Of a stretch of 64,000 bases of DNA, positions 45,803 through 53,267 are shown in pieces (the stretch's first letter is position 1; every line of letters starts with the position of its first letter). The notes under the pieces are model-generated. The model was not told the DNA's origin. It worked only from the letters and a program-made list of their open reading frames with translations, and ran no database searches. This DNA is from Alphaproteobacteria bacterium (GTDB taxonomy: Bacteria > Pseudomonadota > Alphaproteobacteria > Rhodobacterales > Rhodobacteraceae), in NCBI GenBank assembly GCA_030427405.1, contig JAUHXK010000004.1, positions 1 through 64,000 of the forward strand, written 5' to 3'. The position numbers and the translations under genes were made by a program.

Positions 45803-45822
45803 TTTGCATCGTTTCTTGCGCA
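45803..45822. promoter_or_regulatory. TTTGCA-N8-TGCGCA site before the lipoprotein-pccA unit
   Basis: TTTGCATCGTTTCTTGCGCA has the same half-sites and spacing as the site upstream of pccR at 41487-41506. It lies 62 bases before the lipoprotein start. Candidate PccR operator. Confidence 0.5.
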
Positions 45823-45883
45823 GTGGGGCGTCCTGCGTGCATTTGGTCCCAAAGCAGTTAAAAAACTCAAAGGGGCAGAAAAC

Positions 45884-46087
45884 ATGCAACTCTCACGAGC
45901 TTTCCTTGCACTGGCGACCTGTGCAGGCCTTGCAGCCTGCGGTGACACAACCGGCGAGCAGGCATTGCTTGGCGGTGGCGCAGGCGCGGTCGGTGCTGCG
46001 GTTCTCAGCGCGGACCCGATATTCGGCGCCGCTGTGGGCGCGGCAGGCAACGTCTTGTACTGCAAGACGCAGGGCACCTGTAACTAA
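45884..46087 (+). CDS. Small lipoprotein with glycine-zipper stretch
   Basis: The 67-residue product has a lipoprotein signal (MQLSRAFLALATCAGLAACGD, lipobox LAAC). The ~48-residue mature part is dominated by a Gly/Ala-rich helix (EQALLGGGAGAVGAAVLSADPIFGAAVGAAGNVLYC), ending CKTQGTCN with two Cys that could pair. It looks like a small membrane-associated zipper lipoprotein. The function is unknown. It lies just before pccA, separated by a hairpin terminator. Confidence 0.8.
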   Translation: MQLSRAFLALATCAGLAACGDTTGEQALLGGGAGAVGAAVLSADPIFGAAVGAAGNVLYCKTQGTCN

Positions 46088-46098
46088 CCCAGATTTCT

Positions 46099-46171
46099 CG
46101 GGGCGCACGTTGCCCCGTTCGTTATTGCGCAAAGCGCCGTTTCGGGGTTGCCGCCCCGTGACGGCGTTTTT
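46099..46171 (+). terminator. Two hairpins between the lipoprotein and pccA
   Basis: The first is CGGGGC/GCCCCG (46099-46117). The second is the nested stem CGCCGT/ACGGCG enclosing CGGGG/CCCCG, followed by TTTTTG (46135-46171). The second looks like an intrinsic terminator only 34 bases before pccA, so pccA expression may depend on read-through or a promoter within this stretch. Confidence 0.6.
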
Positions 46172-46204
46172 GCGTTTCCCGAGCTTCAAGACAAAGGACG
46201 TAGC

Positions 46205-48250
46205 ATGTTCAACAAGATCCTGATCGCCAACCGGGGCGAGATCGCCTGCCGTGTTATCAAGACCGCCCGGAAGATGGGCATCGGAACGGTTGCCATCTAT
46301 TCGGATGCGGACAAGAACGCCCTGCATGTCGAGATGGCGGACGAGGCGGTTCATATCGGCCCGCCGCCGGCCAATCAGTCTTATATCGTGATCGACAATG
46401 TCATGGAGGCCATTCGCCAAACCGGTGCACAAGCCGTGCATCCCGGGTATGGGTTTCTGTCCGAAAACGCCAAATTCGCCGAGGCGCTCGAGGCGGAGGG
46501 CATTGCTTTTGTTGGCCCGCCCAAAGGTGCGATCGAGGCGATGGGCGACAAGATTACGTCGAAGAAAATCGCTCAGGATGCCGATGTCAGCACGGTGCCG
46601 GGATATATGGGTCTGATCGAGGATGCGGACGAGGCGGTTCGTATCAGTCAGCAGATCGGTTACCCGGTGATGATCAAGGCCAGTGCCGGTGGCGGCGGCA
46701 AGGGCATGCGCATTGCCTGGAGCGACGAAGATGCGCGCGAGGGGTTCCAGTCATCCAAGAACGAGGCGGCGAGTTCATTTGGCGATGACCGGATATTTAT
46801 CGAGAAATTCGTCACCCAGCCCCGGCATATCGAAATCCAGGTTCTGTGCGACAGTCATGGCAATGGTATCTACCTGGGCGAGCGGGAATGCTCGATCCAG
46901 CGGCGCAATCAGAAAGTGGTCGAGGAAGCCCCCTCGCCATTTCTGGACGAGGCGACCCGGCGCGCGATGGGGGAACAGGCCGTAGCCCTGGCCAAGGCCG
47001 TGGGGTATTCCAGCGCGGGCACTGTTGAATTCATCGTGGATGGCGACAAGAATTTCTATTTCCTGGAAATGAATACCCGTCTTCAGGTCGAACACCCGGT
47101 TACAGAGTTGATTACCGGTGTTGATCTGGTCGAACAGATGATCCGGGTCGCAGCGGGCGAACCGCTTTCGATCACGCAGGACGACGTGCGTCTGACCGGA
47201 TGGGCCATCGAAAACCGGTTGTACGCAGAAGATCCCTATCGTGGGTTCCTGCCGTCGATTGGCCGCCTGACCCGGTATCGCCCGCCGCAGGAAACCGCAG
47301 CGGGTCCGATGCTGACCAATGGCAAATGGCAGGGCGAGGCGCCTCAGGGCAAAGCGGCCGTGCGCAATGATACCGGTGTCTTTGAGGGCGGCGAGATCAG
47401 TATGTACTATGACCCGATGATCGCCAAACTGTGTACCTGGGCCCCGACCCGGGACGAGGCGATCGAGGCGATGCGCGTCGCGCTGGACAGCTTCGAAGTC
47501 GAAGGCATCGGGCATAACCTGCCGTTCCTGTCGGCGGTTATGGATCATCCGAAGTTTATCAGCGGCGACATGACAACCGCTTTCATCGCCGAAGAATACC
47601 CCGACGGATTCGAGGGCGTGACCCTGCCCGAGGCTGATTTGCGCCGAATCGCGGCCTCGTGCGCGGCTATGCACCGGGTTGCAGAAATTCGCCGGACGCG
47701 GGTTTCGGGCCGGATGGACAATCACGAACGCAAGGTTGGCGTACACTGGAACGTGGCGCTTCAGGGCCAGGAATTCGCGGTCAAGGTTCAGGCCGACAAG
47801 CAGGGGGCAACCGTCGTGTTCGATGACGGCGCGGAGTTGCGCGTCGCCTCGGACTGGACGCCGGGCGACCAACTGGCCGTTCTGGACGTCGATGGCAGCG
47901 CGCTGGTTTTGAAGGTGGGCAAGATCTCGGGTGGATTCCGTATTCGCAACCGAGGGGCCGACATCAAGGTGCATGTGCGCCGGCCACGGCAGGCGGAACT
48001 GGCCAAGCTGATGCCCGAGAAACTGCCGCCGGACACGTCGAAAATGTTGCTGTGCCCAATGCCCGGCCTGATCGTGAAGGTCGATGTCGAGGTCGGACAA
48101 GAAGTCCAGGAAGGGCAGGCGCTGTGCACCGTCGAAGCCATGAAGATGGAAAACATCTTGCGGGCCGAGAAAAAGGGCGTTGTTTCCAAGATCAATGCAG
48201 GCCCCGGCGACAGCCTGGCCGTTGACGACGTGATCCTGGAGTTCGAATAA
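46205..48250 (+). CDS. pccA: Propionyl-CoA carboxylase biotin (alpha) subunit
   Basis: The ATG at 46205 behind AAAGGA gives 681 residues (MFNKILIANRGEIACRVIKTARKMGIGTVAIYSDAD); the track adds 19 codons. Domains are biotin carboxylase (1-450: GYGFLSENAKFAE, IKASAGGGGKGMRIA, CSIQRRNQKVVEEAPSP, FLEMNTRLQVEHPVTE), a BT linker domain (~470-600), and a biotinyl domain with VEAMKMEN, biotin on Lys647. It carboxylates biotin with bicarbonate and ATP. Partner PccB is encoded upstream. Together they feed propionyl-CoA to methylmalonyl-CoA mutase at 49855. Confidence 0.97.
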   Translation: MFNKILIANRGEIACRVIKTARKMGIGTVAIYSDADKNALHVEMADEAVHIGPPPANQSYIVIDNVMEAIRQTGAQAVHPGYGFLSENAKFAEALEAEGIAFVGPPKGAIEAMGDKITSKKIAQDADVSTVPGYMGLIEDADEAVRISQQIGYPVMIKASAGGGGKGMRIAWSDEDAREGFQSSKNEAASSFGDDRIFIEKFVTQPRHIEIQVLCDSHGNGIYLGERECSIQRRNQKVVEEAPSPFLDEATRRAMGEQAVALAKAVGYSSAGTVEFIVDGDKNFYFLEMNTRLQVEHPVTELITGVDLVEQMIRVAAGEPLSITQDDVRLTGWAIENRLYAEDPYRGFLPSIGRLTRYRPPQETAAGPMLTNGKWQGEAPQGKAAVRNDTGVFEGGEISMYYDPMIAKLCTWAPTRDEAIEAMRVALDSFEVEGIGHNLPFLSAVMDHPKFISGDMTTAFIAEEYPDGFEGVTLPEADLRRIAASCAAMHRVAEIRRTRVSGRMDNHERKVGVHWNVALQGQEFAVKVQADKQGATVVFDDGAELRVASDWTPGDQLAVLDVDGSALVLKVGKISGGFRIRNRGADIKVHVRRPRQAELAKLMPEKLPPDTSKMLLCPMPGLIVKVDVEVGQEVQEGQALCTVEAMKMENILRAEKKGVVSKINAGPGDSLAVDDVILEFE

Positions 48251-48255
48251 GCCCG

Positions 48256-49044
48256 ATGTCGCGCGGTCTGGGTATCATCGGTTCTGCAGTGCTTGCAGCG
48301 CTTTGCGTCCTTGGCGCAAAGAGCCCGATGCTGCCCGAACCCGTGACCTGGATGCTGTGGGCGGTGCCGGTTCTGATGGGGCTGGCCTGGCTCTACTTTT
48401 ACCTCGCCGGGGTGTCGGTCCTGGCGGTTTTTCTGCGGGCGTTCCTGGCGCTGTTTCCGGTCGGGTTCGTCGCTGCGGGCCTGATTTTCCTGGTGACTCA
48501 GATCGAAGGTCTGGCGGACGCCGAAGTGCGGGCCATCATTGCGGCGACGGTTGTTGCTGCCGGTTGGGTCGTGGGGTTTGTCACCACGGAATGGCGCGCC
48601 GCGACCCAGGAACAGGAACGCCGCCGCGATATCGTCAAGGCCGCGCTGACCGAGATCGAGCTGATCGTGACCCATGGAGACAGTGCCAACTGGGCCGACG
48701 TCATCCAGGAAACACAGGACTCATTCTTCAAGGACCGCCGTTACCACGTATTCGTCTATTACGGGCATCAGTTCGGAACCTTGCGGCGGCTAGTCGGGCA
48801 GATCGAAATCCTGCGTGAAGACCAGATACGCCCCGTTATGGACTTTTTTCAGCTGCTTGATCGTCTGGAGCGTATGGAGTTGCGTATGGCCACGGCAGAA
48901 TACGCGGCCCTTCCCAGCGAAAGGCGCGAGGCCGGCGTGGTGCGGTATCTCAATATGCAAAGCGCCGTGCCAAAAGTGGGGCGCAAGGCTGCGGATGCAC
49001 TAAAGGCGCAGACGTTTCAGGGTTGGTTGAGGCATTTCAAATGA
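48256..49044 (+). CDS. Membrane protein of unknown function downstream of pccA
   Basis: The 262-residue product starts 5 bases after pccA. It has four hydrophobic segments (residues ~5-105: LGIIGSAVLAALCVLGA, PVTWMLWAVPVLMGLAWLYFYLAGVSVLAVFL, LFPVGFVAAGLIFLVTQI and AIIAATVVAAGWVVGFVTTEW), then a ~150-residue soluble helical domain (ALTEIELIVTHGDSANWADVIQETQDSFFKDRRYHVFVYYGHQFGTLRRLVGQIEIL). No domain was recognised. Its stop codon lies in an inverted repeat shared with the opposite strand. Confidence 0.65.
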   Translation: MSRGLGIIGSAVLAALCVLGAKSPMLPEPVTWMLWAVPVLMGLAWLYFYLAGVSVLAVFLRAFLALFPVGFVAAGLIFLVTQIEGLADAEVRAIIAATVVAAGWVVGFVTTEWRAATQEQERRRDIVKAALTEIELIVTHGDSANWADVIQETQDSFFKDRRYHVFVYYGHQFGTLRRLVGQIEILREDQIRPVMDFFQLLDRLERMELRMATAEYAALPSERREAGVVRYLNMQSAVPKVGRKAADALKAQTFQGWLRHFK

Positions 49045-49074
49045 ACCGGGTCAACATCAAGGATGTCCGGTTCA
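49042..49074. terminator. Inverted repeat embracing two converging stop codons
   Basis: TGAACCGG (49042) pairs with CCGGTTCA (49067-49074), with an inner ACATC/GATGT stem. The left TGA is the stop of the membrane protein; the right TCA is, on the minus strand, the TGA stop of a 22-codon ORF. No T-run follows. It behaves as a bidirectional 3' end by position. Confidence 0.55.
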
Positions 49075-49140
49075 GATCAGCGGGTTTTCCTCACCGCCGA
49101 CCGGGCTACGTGGCTGATCTGGTACGCGAAGCTTGTCCAT
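49072..49140 (-). CDS. Candidate 22-aa microprotein
   Basis: The minus-strand frame MDKLRVPDQPRSPVGGEENPLI is too short for the track. It has a promoter at 49170-49198 that would give a ~22-base leader, a GGG-rich ribosome site (AAAGGGAAACCTGTG before ATG), and a stop that sits inside an inverted repeat mirrored with the opposite gene's stop. The peptide is polar, Pro-rich and without signal or membrane segment. Reality is inferred from the surrounding signals only; function is unknown. Confidence 0.42.
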   Translation of the reverse strand: MDKLRVPDQPRSPVGGEENPLI

Positions 49141-49169
49141 CACAGGTTTCCCTTTGTTTGCGTATCTAC

Positions 49170-49198
49170 AATATAGGGCCCGTGGGGCCAAAGCGCAA
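49170..49198 (-). promoter_or_regulatory. Predicted promoter of the 22-aa ORF
   Basis: On the minus strand TTGCGC (49198-49193), 17 bases, then TATATT (49175-49170). It lies between the DUF4174 stop and the microprotein start. The spacer is GC-rich and partly palindromic. Confidence 0.5.
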
Positions 49199-49225
49199 GC
49201 AGGCGCCGCTGCGCCGCAGCATCGG

Positions 49226-49672
49226 TCAACCACCTTGGCGCCGTTCGCGAATTTCGCGTTCGCGCAGCGGCGTTTTGTCGATCGAACGGCTGATTTCGCG
49301 CACGCTCCAGGGCGCGGGTTTGCGCAGTTTGACGACGCCATCTTTGTCGACAAAAACCATCTGGAAACCGCGTGGCCGCAGTTTTGCCCGCACGGCCGAG
49401 CGGGCCTGCGGGTTGGTGTCGGTCAGCACGATAACATCGCGTTCGCGCATCATGTCTTCGCCTTCCAGCAACATGTCGATTTGCTGTTGGAACCGAGGAT
49501 CGGCCGGCGTGTCGGCAAAAACGACAATGGGGCGGTGGGTCCAGAGAAATTCGTTCAGGTCGCTTTCATCTGCTGCGCGGATATACGGCCCCTCGTCAGG
49601 TGCGCTGCCATCCGCAGCCAGGGCTGCAATCGGCAAAAACGCAGAGAAAACAAAGGCAAATATGCGTGTCAT
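49226..49672 (-). CDS. Exported DUF4174-type protein
   Basis: The start at 49672 opens a Sec signal (MTRIFAFVFSAFLPIAALAADG); the track adds 29 codons. The 148-residue product has a thioredoxin-like DUF4174 fold (DLNEFLWTHRPIVVFADTPADPRFQQQIDMLLEGEDMMRERDVIVLTDTNPQARSAVRAKLRPRGFQMVFVDKDGVVKLRKPAPWSVREISRSIDKTPLRE). No CxxC redox pair is present. Members are periplasmic and of unknown function. It is divergent from the mutase gene. Confidence 0.85.
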   Translation of the reverse strand: MTRIFAFVFSAFLPIAALAADGSAPDEGPYIRAADESDLNEFLWTHRPIVVFADTPADPRFQQQIDMLLEGEDMMRERDVIVLTDTNPQARSAVRAKLRPRGFQMVFVDKDGVVKLRKPAPWSVREISRSIDKTPLREREIRERRQGG

Positions 49673-49854
49673 GCGGTCTCCTGTCAGGGTGAATATAAAC
49701 CCTCTTCGGGCGAATGCGACCTGCGAAATGGCATGGCGATCAAAAAGTTCCAGGCCCAAGGCCGTTCGGCTTGGCCGATTTCATTCAATCCGGGGATCAC
49801 GATGCAGCGCGGCGACGCATGCGCCATGATCCGATTTGACAAGAGGAAAACCAG

Positions 49855-51981
49855 ATGACCGACACGAAAGACTGGCGCGCGCTGGCCGAAAAAGAGCTGC
49901 GCGGACGTCCCTTGGATGAGCTGACAAAGGAGACGCTGGAAGGGATCGACGTCAAGCCGCTTTATACGCAGGACGACACGGATGGGTTGCCGCATATGGG
50001 GTCTTTGCCGGGCTTTGGGCCGTTTACACGCGGGGTAAAGGCCACGATGTATGCAGGCCGCCCCTGGACCATCCGCCAATATGCGGGGTTTTCGACGGCA
50101 GAGGAATCGAATGCCTTCTACCGGCGCAACCTGGCCGCGGGCCAGCAAGGTGTCTCGGTCGCGTTCGATCTGGCGACTCATCGTGGCTATGACAGCGACC
50201 ATCCCCGCGTGGTGGGCGATGTCGGCAAGGCGGGCGTGGCCATCGACAGTGTCGAGGATATGAAAATCCTGTTCGACGGCATCCCGCTGGACAAAGTCTC
50301 GGTCTCGATGACCATGAACGGCGCGGTTATTCCGGTTCTGGCCAGTTTCATTGTCGCGGGCGAGGAGCAGGGCCATGACAAGGCCGTGCTGTCAGGCACC
50401 ATTCAGAACGACATTCTGAAAGAGTTCATGGTGCGCAACACCTATATTTACCCGCCCGATCCGTCGATGAAGATCATCTCGGACATCATCGAATATACCT
50501 CGAATGAGATGCCCAAGTTCAACTCGATCTCGATCTCGGGCTATCACATGCAAGAGGCCGGGGCGAACCTGGTGCAAGAACTGGCCTATACGCTGGCTGA
50601 CGGGCGCGAATATGTGCGCGCCGCGACTGAGGCCGGGATGGATGTGGACAAGTTCGCAGGCCGTTTGTCGTTCTTTTTTGCCATCGGCATGAATTTCTTT
50701 ATGGAGATCGCCAAACTGCGCGCCGCCCGCACCCTGTGGCATCGCGTGATGACCGAGTTCGGGGCGAAATCCGAACGCTCGAAAATGCTGCGCACTCATT
50801 GCCAGACATCCGGCGTGTCATTGCAGGAACAGGACCCCTATAACAACGTGATCCGAACGGCATACGAGGCGATGAGCGCGGTCCTGGGCGGTACACAGTC
50901 GCTGCATACCAATGCGCTGGACGAGGCGATTGCGCTGCCCACGGATTTCTCGGCCCGTATCGCGCGCAACACGCAGCTTGTGTTGCAGGAAGAGACCGGC
51001 GTGACCGATGTGGTCGATCCGCTGGCCGGGTCATATTACGTTGAGAGCCTGACCAACGAGTTGGTCGAAAAGGCCTGGGCCCTGATGGAAGAGGTCGAGG
51101 AGATGGGCGGCATGACCAAGGCCGTGGCCAGCGGCATGCCCAAGCTGCGCATCGAAGAAAGCGCGGCGCGCCGTCAGGCGATGATTGACCGGGGCGACGA
51201 GGTGATCGTCGGCGTCAACAAGTACCGCAAGGAACAGGAAGACCCGATCGACATTCTGGACGTCGATAATGTCGCCGTGCGCGAGGCGCAGGTGGCCCGC
51301 CTGGAGCGAATCCGCGCGACCCGCGACGAAGCCGCCTGTCAGCAGGCGCTGGACGCGCTGACCAAAACTGCCCGCGAGGGTGGCAACCTTTTGGCCGCTG
51401 CGGTTGAGGCCGCCCGCGCCCGTGCATCCGTAGGAGAGATCAGCATGGCAATGGAGAAACAATTTGGCCGCCACCGTGCCGAGGTGAAAACGCTGGCCGG
51501 TGTCTATGGTGCCGCCTACGAAGGCGACGAAGGCTTTGCCGCCATTCAGAAATCGATCGAGGAATTTGCCGAGGCCGAAGGCCGCCGTCCTCGTCTGCTG
51601 GTCGTCAAGATGGGGCAGGACGGGCATGACCGCGGTGCCAAGGTCATCGCCACAGCCTTTGCCGATATTGGGTTTGACGTGGATGTTGGCCCGCTGTTCC
51701 AGACCCCGGCCGAGGCCGCGCAGGACGCGGTGGACAATGATGTGCATGTGGTGGGCATTTCCTCGCAGGCTGCGGGGCACAAGACGCTGGCGCCACAACT
51801 GGTTGAAGAGCTTAAGAAAGCCGGGGCCGAGGATATCATCGTCATCTGCGGCGGCGTGATCCCGCAGCAGGATTACCAGTTCCTTTACGACCACGGCGTC
51901 AAGGCGATTTTTGGTCCGGGAACGAATATTCCCGAGGCGGCGCAGGACATCCTGAAACTGATTGGCGCGGCACGGGGGTGA
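49855..51981 (+). CDS. scpA: Methylmalonyl-CoA mutase
   Basis: The 708-residue single-chain mutase rearranges (R)-methylmalonyl-CoA to succinyl-CoA using adenosylcobalamin. The N-terminal TIM barrel carries [48 protein letters not shown] and the substrate region [20 protein letters not shown]. The C-terminal B12 domain has [13 protein letters not shown] (DxHxxG, His591), GISSQAAGH and [11 protein letters not shown]. It completes the propionyl-CoA route begun by pccB/pccA. Methylmalonyl-CoA epimerase and the MeaB chaperone are not visible in the window. Confidence 0.96.
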   Translation: MTDTKDWRALAEKELRGRPLDELTKETLEGIDVKPLYTQDDTDGLPHMGSLPGFGPFTRGVKATMYAGRPWTIRQYAGFSTAEESNAFYRRNLAAGQQGVSVAFDLATHRGYDSDHPRVVGDVGKAGVAIDSVEDMKILFDGIPLDKVSVSMTMNGAVIPVLASFIVAGEEQGHDKAVLSGTIQNDILKEFMVRNTYIYPPDPSMKIISDIIEYTSNEMPKFNSISISGYHMQEAGANLVQELAYTLADGREYVRAATEAGMDVDKFAGRLSFFFAIGMNFFMEIAKLRAARTLWHRVMTEFGAKSERSKMLRTHCQTSGVSLQEQDPYNNVIRTAYEAMSAVLGGTQSLHTNALDEAIALPTDFSARIARNTQLVLQEETGVTDVVDPLAGSYYVESLTNELVEKAWALMEEVEEMGGMTKAVASGMPKLRIEESAARRQAMIDRGDEVIVGVNKYRKEQEDPIDILDVDNVAVREAQVARLERIRATRDEAACQQALDALTKTAREGGNLLAAAVEAARARASVGEISMAMEKQFGRHRAEVKTLAGVYGAAYEGDEGFAAIQKSIEEFAEAEGRRPRLLVVKMGQDGHDRGAKVIATAFADIGFDVDVGPLFQTPAEAAQDAVDNDVHVVGISSQAAGHKTLAPQLVEELKKAGAEDIIVICGGVIPQQDYQFLYDHGVKAIFGPGTNIPEAAQDILKLIGAARG

Positions 51982-51991
51982 AGCCGTCAAA

Positions 51992-52061
51992 AGGGGGCTT
52001 TCTGCCCCCTCTTGGCCCATTGGGCCAATTCACCCCCGAGGATATTTTTGGCCAGATGAAG
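51992..52061 (+). repeat. Composite intergenic repeat, copy D
   Basis: Hairpin AGGGGGC/GCCCCCT, hairpin TTGGCCC/GGGCCAA, then core CCCCCGAGGATATTTTTGGCCAGATGAAG (52033-52061). It begins 11 bases after the mutase stop and has the same architecture and order as copies A and C. Confidence 0.78.
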
Positions 52062-52134
52062 CCGCGGATCGGTCTCCGATTTGGGTTGTGCCTGCATGCC
52101 AGTGGGCTAGGCTTTGGGCATCGGAGGGGGCGTC

Positions 52135-52737
52135 ATGATTTTGGATCACATCGCGGTTGCGGGGGAAACGCTTGAGGAGGCAGCGGCCCATGTGGAAGAG
52201 GCATTGGGTGTAAAGCTGGAGAATGGCGGCAAGCATGCCAAGTTCGGAACGCATAACCGATTGTTGGGGTTGGCGGATGGGTTGTACCTGGAGGCAATCG
52301 CGGTCGATCCTGCCGCGCCCGACAGGGCGTTTCCGCGGTGGTTCGATCTGGATCGGTTCGCAGGTGAACCGCGCCTGACAAACTGGATATGCAGCGTCGA
52401 AGATATCGTCGCCGATTTGGCGGATCTTGCGGTGGATGCCGGGCACCCGGTCGAACTGGAGCGTGGGGCGTTACGGTGGCGCATGGCTGTTCCGGATTCG
52501 GGACGATTGCCATTCGACAACCTGTTTCCCGCGCTGATCCAATGGCAGGGCCATTTGCATCCTGCCCGGATGTTACCGCAAAGCGGTTGCCGCCTGAGGC
52601 GCCTGGTCGTCTGGCACCCGGATGCGCAGGACCTGATGACAATTCTGGGGCCTGTTGACGGGGTTGAATTCGAAAGCGGCGCGGCGGCGTTGCAGGCGGA
52701 ATTTGATACGCCAAGTGGTCGGCGCCTGTTGCAATGA
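52135..52737 (+). CDS. VOC/glyoxalase-like domain protein
   Basis: The ATG at 52135 behind GGAGGGGG gives 200 residues; the track adds 7 codons. MILDHIAVAGETLEEAAAHVEEALGVKLENGGKHAKFGTHNRLLGLADGLYLEAIAVDP is the glyoxalase-like N module, with the His and Glu positions of the VOC metal site. The C-terminal half is less conserved. It is not methylmalonyl-CoA epimerase despite its neighbour: length and motifs fit the PF13468-type glyoxalase-like family. The stop overlaps the GNAT gene by 4 bases. Confidence 0.82.
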   Translation: MILDHIAVAGETLEEAAAHVEEALGVKLENGGKHAKFGTHNRLLGLADGLYLEAIAVDPAAPDRAFPRWFDLDRFAGEPRLTNWICSVEDIVADLADLAVDAGHPVELERGALRWRMAVPDSGRLPFDNLFPALIQWQGHLHPARMLPQSGCRLRRLVVWHPDAQDLMTILGPVDGVEFESGAAALQAEFDTPSGRRLLQ

Positions 52738-53222
52738 ACCTGCGACAGGCCAGAGAAGGTGATGCCGCAGAGATAGCGGCCATTTCCAACGCGATAATCA
52801 AGGACAGCTTGATTACCTTTACAACCGATACGCGCAGTGTCGCGAGCGTGGCAAGCGATATCAGGGAACGTGGTCCGGGTTGTCTGGTGGCAGAGCTTGA
52901 GGGGCGGGTTGCCGGTTTTGCCACCTATGGCCCGTTTCGCCGGGGGGTGGGCTATGCGCGATGTTGCGAGCATACGATCCAGCTTGCACCTCATGCCCGT
53001 GGCCAGGGGCTGGGTCGTGGTCTGATGAGCGCACTGGAGGCGCGCGCGGTGGCCGACGGGATCCATGTGATGGTTGCGGGGATTTCGTCAGCCAACCCGG
53101 ATGGGGTGGCCTTTCATGCGGCGCTTGGGTTTGCCGAGGTCGGGCGCATGCCGGAGGTGGGGCGCAAATGGGGGCGGTGGCTGGATCTTGTTCTGATGCA
53201 GAAAATTCTGCCCCCGCAATGA
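52734..53222 (+). CDS. GNAT-family N-acetyltransferase (phosphinothricin-type)
   Basis: The 162-residue protein starts MNLRQAREGDAAEIAAISNAIIKDSLITFTTDTRS. It carries GYARCCEHTIQLAPHARGQGLGRGLMSALEARA (acetyl-CoA pyrophosphate loop Q/R-G-x-G-x-G), VAGISSANPDGVAFHAALGFAEVGRMPEVGRKWGRWLDLVLMQ. This is the phosphinothricin/methionine-sulfoximine acetyltransferase branch, which N-acetylates amino acid analogues. The physiological substrate is unknown. Translation is coupled to the VOC gene by an ATGA overlap. Confidence 0.87.
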   Translation: MNLRQAREGDAAEIAAISNAIIKDSLITFTTDTRSVASVASDIRERGPGCLVAELEGRVAGFATYGPFRRGVGYARCCEHTIQLAPHARGQGLGRGLMSALEARAVADGIHVMVAGISSANPDGVAFHAALGFAEVGRMPEVGRKWGRWLDLVLMQKILPPQ

Positions 53223-53267
53223 TTGGTCGCACCTGACAGTCGCGACAGGGCGGGTTAGGGTGTCGTC

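Larger units (their letters stand above)
45475..45883 (+). other. 409-base intergenic region inside the pcc cluster
   Basis: This region holds a candidate terminator near 45538-45558 and the TTTGCA-N8-TGCGCA site at 45803-45822, with CATAAT (45789-45794) as a possible -10 just upstream. The 250-codon ORF in the track (45471-46223) overlaps the lipoprotein and pccA in another frame and is spurious. The region marks a likely transcript boundary between pccB and the lipoprotein-pccA unit. Confidence 0.5.

Noticed and set aside
45471-46223. 250-codon ORF through the intergenic region and lipoprotein
   Set aside because: It overlaps the lipoprotein gene and the start of pccA in another frame. Its sequence has low-complexity, Cys/His-rich shadow character, and no ribosome site precedes it.
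52135-52737. VOC protein next to the mutase as methylmalonyl-CoA epimerase
   Set aside because: The epimerase is a shorter single VOC module (~135-150 aa) with a different metal-site pattern. This 200-aa protein fits the PF13468-type glyoxalase-like family instead, and the repeat copy D and a probable terminator lie between it and the mutase.
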